Shown one piece after another: positions 9,438-18,043 of a DNA stretch of 64,000 bases. A program made the translations under genes and the position numbers. The DNA lies in contig NZ_MBEU01000009.1 of NCBI RefSeq assembly GCF_001954275.1, positions 62,001-126,000 of the forward strand, read 5' to 3'. The stretch is from Mycobacterium sp. IS-836 (GTDB lineage: Bacteria > Actinomycetota > Actinomycetes > Mycobacteriales > Mycobacteriaceae). The notes under the pieces were generated by a model that saw only the letters and a list, made by a program, of their open reading frames with translations, was not told the origin of the DNA and made no database searches. The first letter of the stretch is position 1, and every line of letters begins with the position of its first letter.

Positions 9438-9878
9438 ATGTCGGCCCCGCAAGCTCGCCAGAAATTCCACGCGATGGCCGTTCCGGTACAGCAGGAGTGG
9501 GTAGTCAGGTGGAATCAGGTTCTAGGCAGAAGGCGGCATCGGATGGTTCGTCAGGAGGGAGGCCGATGGGACGTCGGCACCCAGGACAACGCGGTTTACC
9601 TTGAGCGCATCGATGGGAGCGACGAGCGGCTATTCGACGATTTGTTGGCACCTGACGAAGCCCGCGATCTCGCTGGGCTCTTGACGAAGTTCGCAGCCAA
9701 GGCCGAGAAGGCTGACGACTCCGACAAGGGTGGACAATCCGACGAGTCCGACGAGTCCGACAAGTCCGACAAGTCCGATTCTGACAATTCCAAGGACTCC
9801 AAGGACTCCGACTCTGACGATTCCGAGGACACCGAGGACTCCGAGGACTCCGACGATAAGGACTCCAAAGACTCGTAA
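9438..9878 (+). CDS. Small protein with an acidic Ser-Asp repeat tail
   Basis: 146 aa. Residues 1-92 form a compact, mostly basic then mixed domain (WVVRWNQVLG, GGRWDVGTQDNAVYLERIDG, DEARDLAGLLTKFA). Residues 93-146 are low complexity, built almost only of Asp, Ser, Lys and Glu in DSD/ESD/KSD/KDS units, from imperfect GAC-TCC tandem repeats at about 9715-9875. There is no signal peptide, so it is probably cytosolic. The function is unknown; the tail could be a solubility, cation-binding or phosphorylation region. No ribosome site is visible before the ATG at 9438, so the mRNA may be leaderless or nearly so. It converges on glpD1, ending 10 bases before its stop. Confidence 0.72.
   Translation: MSAPQARQKFHAMAVPVQQEWVVRWNQVLGRRRHRMVRQEGGRWDVGTQDNAVYLERIDGSDERLFDDLLAPDEARDLAGLLTKFAAKAEKADDSDKGGQSDESDESDKSDKSDSDNSKDSKDSDSDDSEDTEDSEDSDDKDSKDS
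9718..9875 (+). repeat. In-gene tandem repeat encoding a Ser-Asp tail
   Basis: Degenerate 9-base units of the form GACNAGTCC/GACTCC are repeated through the 3' third of the small gene at 9438-9878 (for example GACGAGTCC twice, GACAAGTCC twice, AAGGACTCC twice, GAGGACTCC twice). Such arrays change length by slippage, so tail length may vary between strains. Confidence 0.75.
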
Positions 9879-9888
9879 AGGCTGCCCG

Positions 9889-11424
9889 CTAGCCAAGGCA
9901 GGCCAGGAATTCCTCAGCGACCGACACCACCCGCCCGCGATCGCGTGCCACCAGGCCGATCCGGGTCCGCCGGTCCACGATGTCGTCGACACCCAGGGCG
10001 CCCTCGTGGGTGACCGCGAATTCGAACTCCGCGCGAGTCACGTCGATCCCGTCAGCCACCCGCTCGCCAGGCCGCTCGCAGGTGGCTGCGGCGACGACGT
10101 GGGCAGCCTCCGCCCCGTATCGCAGGATCAGCGACTCGGGCAGGCCAGCCATCGGCGGGACCGTCGAACCCGGGTTGGCCGGCGCGCCGACGAGCGGCAG
10201 ATTGCGCGTCCGGCAACTGCCGGCATGCAGCTGCCGCAGTTCGACGGCGCGATCCACGACATCCTCTGCCATGTAACGGTATTCGGTCAGCTTCCCCCCG
10301 ATCACGCTGATGAGGCCGGAGGGGGATTCGACGACGGCGTGCTCGCGCGAAACGTCCGCCGTGCGACCTCCGCCGGTGTCGATCAGCGGGCGCAAACCGG
10401 CGTAGGCGCCGATCACATCGCCGGCCTGCAGCGCGGTCCCCAACGCGGTGTTCACCGTGTCCAACAGGAACGTGATCTCCTCCGACGACGGCTGTGGCAC
10501 ATCGGGAATCGGGCCGGGGGCGTCTTCGTCGGTCAACCCGAGGTACACGCGGCCCAGTTGCTCGGGCATGGCGAAAACGAAGCGGTTGAGCTCGCCGGGG
10601 ATCGGAATCGTCAGCGCGGCAACAGGATTCCCAAACACAGCAGCATCGAACACCAGGTGGGTTCCGCGGCTGGGCCGCAACCGCAGCGATCCGTCGATCT
10701 CCCCCGCCCACACCCCGGCCGCGTTGACGACGGCGCCGGCGGTTACGTCGAACGACCCGCCCGTGCGTTGGTCGGTCAGACGCACCGAGCCGCCGGTGGC
10801 CTCGGATGCCGCGACGTAGGTGAGGATCCGGGCGCCGTACTGCGCGGCGGTGCGCGCCACGGCGGTGACCAGGCGGGCGTCGTCGATCAATTGCCCGTCG
10901 TAGGCCAGCAGGCCACCGTCCAGGCCGTCGCGTCGAACCGTCGGGGCCATCTCCACCACGCGAGCGGCCGAAACCCTGCCCGATCGGGGCAGCACCGACG
11001 ACGGCGTCCCCGCCAGCGCGCGCAGCGCATCACCGGCGAGGAATCCCGCGCGCACCAAGGCACGCTTGCCACGACTCATCGACGGCAGCAACGGAACCAG
11101 CTGCGGCATCGCGCGCGCGAGGTGAGGGGCGTTGCGCGTCATCAGGATTCCGCGTTCGATGGCGCTGCGCCGGGCGATCCCCACGTTGCCCGTCGCCAGG
11201 TACCGCAGACCACCATGGACCAATTTCGAACTCCACCGGCTGGTGCCAAACGCCAGATCGTGCTTTTCCACCAGCGCCACCCGCAGGCCTCGTGATGCGG
11301 CGTCCAAAGCGATCCCGACGCCGGTGATGCCGCCACCGATCACCAGGACGTCCAACGGCTCGCCGTCGGCGAGGGCATTCAGGTCGGCCGCGCGACGCGC
11401 GGCGTTCAGGGCTGTGGAGTTCAC
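9889..11424 (-). CDS. glpD1: FAD-dependent glycerol-3-phosphate dehydrogenase
   Basis: 511 aa. It oxidises glycerol-3-phosphate to dihydroxyacetone phosphate at the membrane and passes electrons to menaquinone. The FAD motif GGGITGVG is near residue 30, the GTSRWSSKLVHGGLRYL segment typical of GlpD is near 60-75, and the C-terminal DAO_C domain is present. The GTG start overlaps the stop of the upstream tetR gene by 4 bases (GTGA), so regulator and enzyme form an operon, as Rv2250c-Rv2249c do in M. tuberculosis. It corresponds to glpD1 by position; a second copy (glpD2) lies elsewhere in mycobacterial genomes. Confidence 0.93.
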   Translation of the reverse strand: MNSTALNAARRAADLNALADGEPLDVLVIGGGITGVGIALDAASRGLRVALVEKHDLAFGTSRWSSKLVHGGLRYLATGNVGIARRSAIERGILMTRNAPHLARAMPQLVPLLPSMSRGKRALVRAGFLAGDALRALAGTPSSVLPRSGRVSAARVVEMAPTVRRDGLDGGLLAYDGQLIDDARLVTAVARTAAQYGARILTYVAASEATGGSVRLTDQRTGGSFDVTAGAVVNAAGVWAGEIDGSLRLRPSRGTHLVFDAAVFGNPVAALTIPIPGELNRFVFAMPEQLGRVYLGLTDEDAPGPIPDVPQPSSEEITFLLDTVNTALGTALQAGDVIGAYAGLRPLIDTGGGRTADVSREHAVVESPSGLISVIGGKLTEYRYMAEDVVDRAVELRQLHAGSCRTRNLPLVGAPANPGSTVPPMAGLPESLILRYGAEAAHVVAAATCERPGERVADGIDVTRAEFEFAVTHEGALGVDDIVDRRTRIGLVARDRGRVVSVAEEFLACLG

Positions 11425-11990
11425 GACAGGTATCCATTCAGCGAGTAGGTGAGCTCGGTGGCCAGCGCATCGGAATCGAGAATCGGCCGGACGATCCGCT
11501 CCGACTGGATCGTGGACTGGGCGATCAGCAACACCATGGTGGCCATCTGCAGCGGGTCGCCGGCGCGGACGCTGCCGTGGCGTTGGGCCGCGCGCAACCG
11601 ATCGGCTAGGGCGTCGATCAACATCTGCTGGCTGGACCCCAGACGCTCGGTGATGTAGATCGGCGCCAGCTCCGAATGCATCACCGACATGACCAAGTCA
11701 TCGCGACGCAGCAGATTGGCCACCGTAACGATCTGTCGCACAAGGGATTCCCGGTCTTCGCCGAGCAATGGCGCGTTGCGCATCACCCCAACGATGCGTT
11801 GGGTCAGCAGCGCCGCCACGATCGAGCGGGTATCCGGCCAGCGGCGGTAGACCGTCGGCCGGCTCACGCCCGCGCGCCGGGCGATCTCCGCCAGGGTCAC
11901 CCGGTCCACCCCGAAATCGACCACGCAGGTGGCGGCCGCCGCAAGGATCCGTTCTCGGGTATCAACTGGCGCGTTACTGATTGACAGCAT
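11421..11990 (-). CDS. TetR-family transcriptional regulator (Rv2250c-like)
   Basis: 189 aa, the length of Rv2250c. The N-terminal TetR HTH is clear (TRERILAAAATCVVDFG, then VTLAEIARRAGVSRPTVYRRW at about 32-52), followed by an all-helical ligand domain. The ATG at 11990 is chosen because it gives the family length; the frame is open further upstream but overlaps the divergent gene. Only 17 bases separate this start from that of the divergent AGPS-like flavoprotein, and they contain an imperfect palindrome, so it probably represses itself, glpD1 and the flavoprotein gene together. Confidence 0.9.
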   Translation of the reverse strand: MLSISNAPVDTRERILAAAATCVVDFGVDRVTLAEIARRAGVSRPTVYRRWPDTRSIVAALLTQRIVGVMRNAPLLGEDRESLVRQIVTVANLLRRDDLVMSVMHSELAPIYITERLGSSQQMLIDALADRLRAAQRHGSVRAGDPLQMATMVLLIAQSTIQSERIVRPILDSDALATELTYSLNGYLS

Positions 11991-11992
11991 GT

Positions 11993-12005
11993 GTAATACT
12001 GTAAC
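11993..12005. promoter_or_regulatory. Imperfect palindrome in a 17-base divergent gap
   Basis: GTAATACTGTAAC lies between the start codons of tetR (minus) and the AGPS-like gene (plus). It reads as GTnAnAnTnTnAC on both strands, a plausible TetR half-site pair. The gap is too short for two full promoters with leaders, so at least one transcript is leaderless or starts inside the other gene. Confidence 0.45.
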
Positions 12006-12007
12006 GC

Positions 12008-13615
12008 ATGACGCACCTCGAGGAACTCCTCCCGCCGATGAAGTGGAACGCGTGGGGAGATCCCGCCGCCGCCAAGCCCCTGTCCGAGGGAATCCGGGCG
12101 CTGCTGAAGCAAGCCGTGGGCCTCGACGACGAGCCGAAGGCCGAACTTGACGCCGATGATGTCGAGCTGCGCCCGTCCGCACTCACACCAGAGGATCGAG
12201 ACGCGCTGACCGCGATCGTCGGCGACGGCTACTGCCGCGTCACCGATCGCGATCGGTTGTTGCACGCGGGAGGCAAGTCCACCATCGACATGTTGCGGCG
12301 CAAGGAGAAAGTCCAGGACGCGCCCGACGCCATCCTGCTGCCCGGCGACGAAGACGCCGTGGCCGCGATCCTGCGTTACTGCTCGGAGCGCGGCATCGCC
12401 GTCATCCCCTTCGGGGGCGGCACCAGCGTCACCGGCGGCCTGAATCCCACCCGCGGCCAATTCGACGCGGTGGTCTCCCTCGATTTGCGCCGCTTCGACC
12501 GGCTGATCGACCTCGACGAGGTGTCCGGGCAGGCGGTCTTCGGTGCCGGCGTGACCGGGCCGGACGCCGAACGCATGCTTGGCGCCCAAGGCTTTTCGCT
12601 CGGGCATTTCCCGCAGAGCTTCGAGTACGCCACCATCGGCGGCTTCGCGGCCACCCGGTCGTCGGGCCAGGATTCGGCCGGCTACGGCCGGTTCAACGAC
12701 ATGGTTCGCGGCCTCCGGGTGATCACTCCGGTCGGCACCCTGGATCTGGGCCGCGCGCCGGAGTCGGCCGCCGGTCCCGACCTTCGTCAGCTACTGATCG
12801 GCTCGGAGGGCACCTTCGGTGTCATCACCCAGGTGCGGCTGCGCGTGCACCGCGCGCCGGAAGCCGTCCGCTACGAGGCGTGGTCTTTCCCGGATTTCGC
12901 GACCGGGGCCGCGGCCCTGCGCGCGGTCACCCAAAATGCCACGGGCCCCACCGTCATTCGGCTCTCCGACGAAGCGGAGACCGGGGTCAACCTCGCCACC
13001 ACCGAGGCGATCGGCGAAAACCAAATCACCGGAGGCTGCTTGGGAATCACTGTCTTCGAGGGCACCACGGAACACGTCGAAAGCCGGCACGCCGAGACCC
13101 ACGCACTGCTGGAGGCGCAGGGCGGCACGTCGCTCGGCGAAGCGCCGGCCCAAGCCTGGGAACGCGGCCGGTTCGCGGCGCCGTACCTGCGCGACTCCCT
13201 GTTGTCCGCGGGCGCGCTGTGCGAGACGCTCGAGACCGCCACCGATTGGTCCAACATTGCTGCCCTCAAGGCCGCGGTCACCGAAGCGCTCACCGGTGCG
13301 CTGGCCGAGACCGGCACGTCGGCGCTGGTGATGTGCCACATTTCGCACGTCTACCCCACCGGCGCCTCGCTGTACTTCACCGTCGTCGCGGGGCAACGCG
13401 GCAATGCGATCGAGCAGTGGCAGAAGGCCAAAAAGGCGGCGTCCGACGCGATGATGGCCAACGGCGCGACGATCACCCACCACCACGCCGTCGGCGCCGA
13501 CCACCGACCCTGGATGCGCGACGAGGTGGGTGATCTCGGAGTGCAGGTACTGCGCGCGGTGAAGGCGACACTGGACCCGGCCGGAATCCTCAACCCCGGC
13601 AAGCTGATTCCGTGA
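12008..13615 (+). CDS. FAD-linked oxidase, alkyldihydroxyacetonephosphate synthase-like (Rv2251-like)
   Basis: 535 aa, VAO/PCMH-type flavoprotein. The FAD domain shows the pyrophosphate-binding loop IPFGGGTSVTGG (about 137-148) and the GSEGTFGVIT motif; the C-terminal cap ends with the family LDPAGILNPGKLIP. Eukaryotic AGPS swaps an acyl for an alkyl group on DHAP in ether lipid synthesis; mycobacterial homologues are uncharacterised and may simply oxidise a hydroxy acid. It starts at the ATG 17 bases from the divergent tetR, and its stop overlaps the next gene (GTGA), so it forms an operon with the diacylglycerol kinase. Both neighbours act around glycerol-3-phosphate and lipid metabolism. 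Confidence 0.9.
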   Translation: MTHLEELLPPMKWNAWGDPAAAKPLSEGIRALLKQAVGLDDEPKAELDADDVELRPSALTPEDRDALTAIVGDGYCRVTDRDRLLHAGGKSTIDMLRRKEKVQDAPDAILLPGDEDAVAAILRYCSERGIAVIPFGGGTSVTGGLNPTRGQFDAVVSLDLRRFDRLIDLDEVSGQAVFGAGVTGPDAERMLGAQGFSLGHFPQSFEYATIGGFAATRSSGQDSAGYGRFNDMVRGLRVITPVGTLDLGRAPESAAGPDLRQLLIGSEGTFGVITQVRLRVHRAPEAVRYEAWSFPDFATGAAALRAVTQNATGPTVIRLSDEAETGVNLATTEAIGENQITGGCLGITVFEGTTEHVESRHAETHALLEAQGGTSLGEAPAQAWERGRFAAPYLRDSLLSAGALCETLETATDWSNIAALKAAVTEALTGALAETGTSALVMCHISHVYPTGASLYFTVVAGQRGNAIEQWQKAKKAASDAMMANGATITHHHAVGADHRPWMRDEVGDLGVQVLRAVKATLDPAGILNPGKLIP

Positions 13616-14523
13616 GTACGCGTGAAATCGCCAAAGTCACCGCGCTGACCAATCCCGTGTCGGGGCATGGCGCCGCGATCCGCGCGGCGCAAAGAGCGAT
13701 CGCAAGGCTGCACGATCGGGGCGTGCAGGTCACCGAGATCATCGGCGACGACGCCGAAGACGCGCGCCACCTCGTCGGCGCCGAGCTCGAGCGAGGAACC
13801 GACGCGGTCATGGTCACCGGCGGCGACGGCGTCGTCTCCAATGCCCTACAGGTGTTGGCGGGCACCGACATTCCGCTGGGAATCATCCCGGCGGGCACCG
13901 GCAACGATCACGCCCGCGAATTCGGCATTCCCACAAAGGATCCCGAGGCGGCCGCCGACATCGTGGTCGACGGCTGGACGGAAACCATTGACCTGGGCCA
14001 GATTCGCGACAGCGACGGCACAGACAAGTGGTTCGGCACCGTCGCCGCGACGGGATTCGATTCCTTGGTGACCGATCGCGCCAACCGGATGACCTGGCCG
14101 CACGGCCGGGCACGCTACTACATCGCGATGCTCGCCGAGCTTTCGAGGCTGCGGTTACTGCCGTTCCGGCTGGTGCTCGACGGGACGAAAGAGATCGACG
14201 CCGACATCACGCTGGCGGCCTTCGGCAACACCCGCAGCTATGGCGGTGGGCTGCTGATCTGTCCGAACGCCGACCCCACCGATGGTCTGCTCGACATCAC
14301 CATGGCGCATTCGGCGTCCCGGACCAAGCTGGTCCGCCTGTTCCCCACCGTCATGAAGGGCACCCACGTCGACCTGGACGAGGTGACCACCGCACGCGCC
14401 AAATCAATCCACGTCGAGTGCCCGGGCATCAACGTGTACGCCGACGGCGACTTCGCCTGCGCGCTGCCTGCCGAGATCTCCGCGGTCCCCGCCGCACTGC
14501 GGATTCTGCGCCCCGCGCGATAA
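13612..14523 (+). CDS. Diacylglycerol/lipid kinase (Rv2252-like)
   Basis: 303 aa, DagK catalytic family. Conserved features are the N-terminal NPVSGHG, the nucleotide-binding GGDGVVSNALQVL (about 64-76), and GIIPAGTGNDHAREFGIP (about 88-105). The M. tuberculosis orthologue Rv2252 phosphorylates diacylglycerol and other lipid alcohols and has been linked to phosphatidylinositol mannoside synthesis. The GTG start overlaps the upstream stop, implying coupled translation with the AGPS-like flavoprotein. Expected at the inner face of the membrane. It converges on the small gene at 14554, with 30 bases between them. Confidence 0.92.
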   Translation: MSTREIAKVTALTNPVSGHGAAIRAAQRAIARLHDRGVQVTEIIGDDAEDARHLVGAELERGTDAVMVTGGDGVVSNALQVLAGTDIPLGIIPAGTGNDHAREFGIPTKDPEAAADIVVDGWTETIDLGQIRDSDGTDKWFGTVAATGFDSLVTDRANRMTWPHGRARYYIAMLAELSRLRLLPFRLVLDGTKEIDADITLAAFGNTRSYGGGLLICPNADPTDGLLDITMAHSASRTKLVRLFPTVMKGTHVDLDEVTTARAKSIHVECPGINVYADGDFACALPAEISAVPAALRILRPAR

Positions 14524-14553
14524 GCATGAGCGCCGTGTGGTGGTGGCCGTTCC

Positions 14554-14850
14554 TCACAGACTGCAGATCTGGTCGTGGAGCTCGTCGAGGTAATCGTCGT
14601 AGGCGGCGGTGATGTCGTCGAGGTCGAGCTGCTCGGGCAGCTCGTCGGGCGACTGCCGCGCAATCAGATAGGCGATGGTGGCAGCGACAACACGGGTTTC
14701 GTCGGCGTCGGGTCCGGCGATGCGCACGACGATCTCTGGCGTGGCCCGCATCCGGATGGTGACGAGCTCCTCGCCCTGGGCGACACGCACGAGGTAATCG
14801 TGATCGCCGAGCGCTTCGATTCGGGGAGTTTCAATGTTTTTCATTGTCAT
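14554..14850 (-). CDS. Small acidic protein of unknown function, partner of the membrane molybdoenzyme
   Basis: 98 aa, acidic, with no signal peptide or membrane segment and no recognised domain. The ATG at 14850 is preceded by GGAGG with 6 bases of spacing, which decides the start. It begins 17 bases after the stop of the cytochrome-molybdoenzyme fusion gene and so is probably co-transcribed with it. A small cytosolic protein in that position could be a chaperone or a maturation factor, but this is inference from position only. Confidence 0.7.
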   Translation of the reverse strand: MTMKNIETPRIEALGDHDYLVRVAQGEELVTIRMRATPEIVVRIAGPDADETRVVAATIAYLIARQSPDELPEQLDLDDITAAYDDYLDELHDQICSL

Positions 14851-14867
14851 GACACACCTCCACGCCA

Positions 14868-16661
14868 CTAGATGGTCTGGTGTCGCCCGAAGTATTCGTG
14901 GTCTTCGTTGTAACCGCCGTATCCGCTACCCACCTCGGAGTAGTGTGCGATGAACTCAATGCCCTTGAGCCACTTCACATGCCGGAAGCCGTGCTGCAAT
15001 TCATTGCGCAGCCGTAGTGGCGCCCCGTGACCGTAGCTCACCGGTTCGCCATTCATGTCGTAGGCCAGCATCGTCAGATGGTTGCTCATCTGGTCGATCG
15101 GGTGCGCGACATAGTAGATTCCCCCGTCCGCCCCGGGGCCCAGCGAGTAGAACACCACCCATTTCGCAGCGGGCAGCGGTTTGACGACGTCCATGATCGT
15201 CTTCATTTGCACACCACCCCATTTGGCAACACCCGACCAGCCCTGGATGCAGAAGTGTTGGGTGATCTGTTCGTGGTACGGCAAGTCATGCAAGTCGGCT
15301 AGCGAGAACTCGGTGGGGTGCTCGACGAGGCCGTAGACCCGCAGCCGCCAATCCACGAAGTTGTTCTTTTCCAACTCCTTGTACTCAACGGTTTCCGGAT
15401 AGGTGCCGTTGTGCCAGAAGTACGGCGAGATGTCTTTTTCGGTGAACGCACCGGGCTTCGGGTTGGCGTACTCGAACAACCGCTGCAGCGGGCCGACAAG
15501 CGCGTAGCCGACCCGCTGCACAATCCTGGGGTGGCGATAGGTGAACGGGGTGGCGACCACCCAGCCGATGGTTACCACGACCATGGCCGCGGCAAAGACC
15601 CAAAAACCTACCCAGCTGTTGTCGTCGCGGGCGCCGAACATGTGGTTGAGGTTGCGCACAGCATCGGTGGCAAAGACCATCGTGACGTGCATACCGATGA
15701 ACGCAATGAAATACATCAAGACCAGGAAGTGCAGTGAGCGTGCGTGCTGAATGTTCAGCCGTTTGCTGATCACGGTGAGGCGCATCGAAAGTGCCGGCGA
15801 CATCCCAAGCGCGGTGATGACCGCGAGCGGTGCGGCGATGAAGACCGTCGTGAAGTACGTCAACAACTGCAGCGCGTTGTAGGCCACCCAGGTGTTGTCG
15901 GTCGGCCAGTCCAGCGAGAGGTATTGGAACGCAACCGATACGGCATTGGGGAAGACGTCCCAGCTGGTCGGCACGATGTGTCGCCATTGACCGGTAGTGA
16001 ACAACAGCACGTAGAAGACCGCGCCGTTGAGGAGCCACAGAACGTCAACGCCGAGGTGCCACCATCGCGCCAGCCCAATGGAGTGGCGAATCCCGGGCAA
16101 TCCCAACTGACCGGGCAGGCCAACGGAGTCGTCCTTGGCCGTCCACAGCGGGTCATCCGGTACCGGCTTGGCAACTCGCAGCCACTCGTCTTTGCCCGGG
16201 GTGGCGTTGCGACTGAAGTACAGCCGCGGATGATCGCACAGAATTTGAATCCCGGAACGGATGATGAACGTCATCAAGAACAGGTTGAAGAAGTGGCTCC
16301 ACCCGACCCACGCCGGGATGCCGGGGCTGACGCCGGAAGGTACATGGGTTCCGGGATAACGCTGGATGAATGACTGCACCGCCGAGACGTTATGCAGGCC
16401 TTTGGCCACGGCAACGGCCACGGCGAGTGCGGCGAACCCGACGGGAAGCAGCCAGAGCACGTTTATCCACTTGTCGCGACCCACCCGTAGTCGCGGCACG
16501 ATGGCCCGCTTGTCTTCTATGCCGCCAGCCCATGTTTCGGGGTTGACGATGTTCTCGGCAAGGCGCAGCTCTGCGCGGTACCCCGTGCCCTGATACCCGC
16601 CGGCATCGCCCCTGCGGGCCTGGCGGACGCGGAGTTCGTTGTCGGTCACGCCGTATCGCAC
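14868..16661 (-). CDS. Fusion of a membrane cytochrome b561-like domain and a sulfite-oxidase-family molybdopterin domain
   Basis: 597 aa. The N-terminal ~370 residues contain several membrane helices with conserved His (HLGVDVLWLLNGAVFY, HARSLHFLVLMYFIAFIGMHVTMV), like cytochrome b561/thiosulfate reductase b subunits. The C-terminal ~200 residues are an oxidoreductase molybdopterin-binding domain (Pfam PF00174, MsrP/YedY class) with the probable Mo-ligating Cys in HFCIQGWSGVAKWGG. In E. coli these two functions are separate proteins, MsrQ (heme membrane protein) and Tat-exported MsrP, repairing oxidised methionine. Here one chain would take electrons from quinol to the Mo site without Tat export. 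The GTG at 16661 is used; a GTG at 16649 is equally possible. Not at this locus in M. tuberculosis. Confidence 0.85.
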   Translation of the reverse strand: MRYGVTDNELRVRQARRGDAGGYQGTGYRAELRLAENIVNPETWAGGIEDKRAIVPRLRVGRDKWINVLWLLPVGFAALAVAVAVAKGLHNVSAVQSFIQRYPGTHVPSGVSPGIPAWVGWSHFFNLFLMTFIIRSGIQILCDHPRLYFSRNATPGKDEWLRVAKPVPDDPLWTAKDDSVGLPGQLGLPGIRHSIGLARWWHLGVDVLWLLNGAVFYVLLFTTGQWRHIVPTSWDVFPNAVSVAFQYLSLDWPTDNTWVAYNALQLLTYFTTVFIAAPLAVITALGMSPALSMRLTVISKRLNIQHARSLHFLVLMYFIAFIGMHVTMVFATDAVRNLNHMFGARDDNSWVGFWVFAAAMVVVTIGWVVATPFTYRHPRIVQRVGYALVGPLQRLFEYANPKPGAFTEKDISPYFWHNGTYPETVEYKELEKNNFVDWRLRVYGLVEHPTEFSLADLHDLPYHEQITQHFCIQGWSGVAKWGGVQMKTIMDVVKPLPAAKWVVFYSLGPGADGGIYYVAHPIDQMSNHLTMLAYDMNGEPVSYGHGAPLRLRNELQHGFRHVKWLKGIEFIAHYSEVGSGYGGYNEDHEYFGRHQTI

Positions 16662-16878
16662 CTAACGCAATTTTTACAATTTGTTATGGATAAACTCTAG
16701 CGCGTGAAGTGCCTGATCAGGAAGGGTCGCTGCGAGTGACTCGCCTCACCGCGCGCTACCGCGCTGCGGATCCCGCCGCGCTGCGGATTCTGCGCCTCGC
16801 CAAATCGGGATCACGGCGGTGTAACGAATCGGCCACCCCGTCCGATATCTTGGCGTCGGCTCTGCACCGGGGGGAAAA

Positions 16879-17397
16879 ATGTCGGGACACCGCAAGATTG
16901 CACTGGGCCTGTTGGCTGCCGCGGCGCTGGGCTTTTCAGTCTGGCTTTCGCCGGCGGCCTCCGCGATTCAACCGTCGGCCTGGAACGGGCCCTACCTGCT
17001 GACTTTCGCCGCGAACCAGAAGACCGGTACCAGCATGGCGGCCCGCCAGCCCGAAACCTCCCAGCGGGCCAGCTACTCGTTCACGTCGAACTGCTCGACG
17101 GGCGTCTGCGTCGCCACGGTCAATAACCCCCCGGCACCGAAAAGCCCGTACGAGCAGCGATCGGTTCAGTTCGCCTGGAACGGGTCTCAGTGGGTCCAGC
17201 AGATCAACCGGACATGGGATTGCCCACTGCTCGGCGGCCGCGTGGAACGCGACCCCGCGCGGTCCATCACGGCCTTGACGCCCGCCGCCGACGGCACCCT
17301 GACCGGCGTGTTTCACATCGACATCGTCAGCGGGGCGTGCGCCGGCAGCATGGAGATGCCGGTCACCGCTACCCCGGTGAGCCCACCCGTTATCTAG
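16879..17397 (+). CDS. Secreted protein of unknown function (Rv2253-like)
   Basis: 172 aa with a clear Sec signal peptide (basic MSGHRK, hydrophobic LGLLAAAALGFSVWL, cleavage after PAASA at about residue 29). The mature part has four Cys that could pair (NCSTGVC, WDC, GAC) and a beta-rich pattern. By position and length it matches Rv2253, annotated as a possible secreted protein. A G-run (GGGGGG) 4 bases before the ATG is the likely ribosome site. The stop overlaps that of the convergent DUF3145 gene by 4 bases. Function unknown. Confidence 0.87.
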   Translation: MSGHRKIALGLLAAAALGFSVWLSPAASAIQPSAWNGPYLLTFAANQKTGTSMAARQPETSQRASYSFTSNCSTGVCVATVNNPPAPKSPYEQRSVQFAWNGSQWVQQINRTWDCPLLGGRVERDPARSITALTPAADGTLTGVFHIDIVSGACAGSMEMPVTATPVSPPVI

Positions 17398-17906
17398 CCG
17401 ACGCCCCGGCTCAGCCAGGTCACCTCACCGGCGTCGCCACCGTCGCGGTACACCTCGAGCGCCTCGTCCCAGGCCGTCCCCAGCACCGAATCCAGTTCCG
17501 CGGCTAGCGTGTCGGCGCCCTGCGCCATCATCGCCCGCAGCCGCATCTCGCCGACCATGATGTCGCCGTTGGCGCTCATCGCGCCGCTCCACAGGCCGAG
17601 CTGGGGGGTGTGGCTGAATCGGTGGCCGTCGACTCCGGGGCTGGGATCCTCGGTGACCTCGAATCGCAGCACGGACCAGGAGCGCAACGCGTTGGCCAGC
17701 CGGGCGCCGGTGCCCACCGGCCCGACCCAATTGGTGACCGCGCGCAGCTGTCCGGGCATCGCCGGCTGCGGGGTCCACACCAAGTTGGCCTTGGATTGCA
17801 GGGTCGACGACAGCGCCCACTCGACATGCGGGCAGACCGCCGCGGGCGAGGCATGGACATAGACCACGCCAGCCGTCACGTCGGCGAATTGGTTCGACGC
17901 ACGCAT
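17394..17906 (-). CDS. DUF3145 family protein (Rv2256c-like)
   Basis: 170 aa, cytosolic, matching the actinobacterial DUF3145 family to which Rv2256c belongs. Recognisable segments are VYVHASPAAVCPHVEWAL near the start and the central W-G-MSANGDIMVGEMRLR. The family is widely conserved in actinobacteria but has no known function. The ATG at 17906, preceded by AAGGAGCAGGAG, is preferred over the TTG at 17945, which would add 13 non-conserved residues. Rv2254c and Rv2255c, which lie next to it in M. tuberculosis, are absent here. Confidence 0.88.
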   Translation of the reverse strand: MRASNQFADVTAGVVYVHASPAAVCPHVEWALSSTLQSKANLVWTPQPAMPGQLRAVTNWVGPVGTGARLANALRSWSVLRFEVTEDPSPGVDGHRFSHTPQLGLWSGAMSANGDIMVGEMRLRAMMAQGADTLAAELDSVLGTAWDEALEVYRDGGDAGEVTWLSRGVG

Positions 17907-18043
17907 CTCCTGCTCCTTCGGTTCCACGAGGGACGTCTTCCCCAACGACCTGGTGGATCCGCGAGCAGCGGAAATGCTGATGTTTTTGTGTCGTGCGTGT
18001 CTATTGTGCCCTGTGATACCCGTGTTGCGCTAGTCTTCGATGC

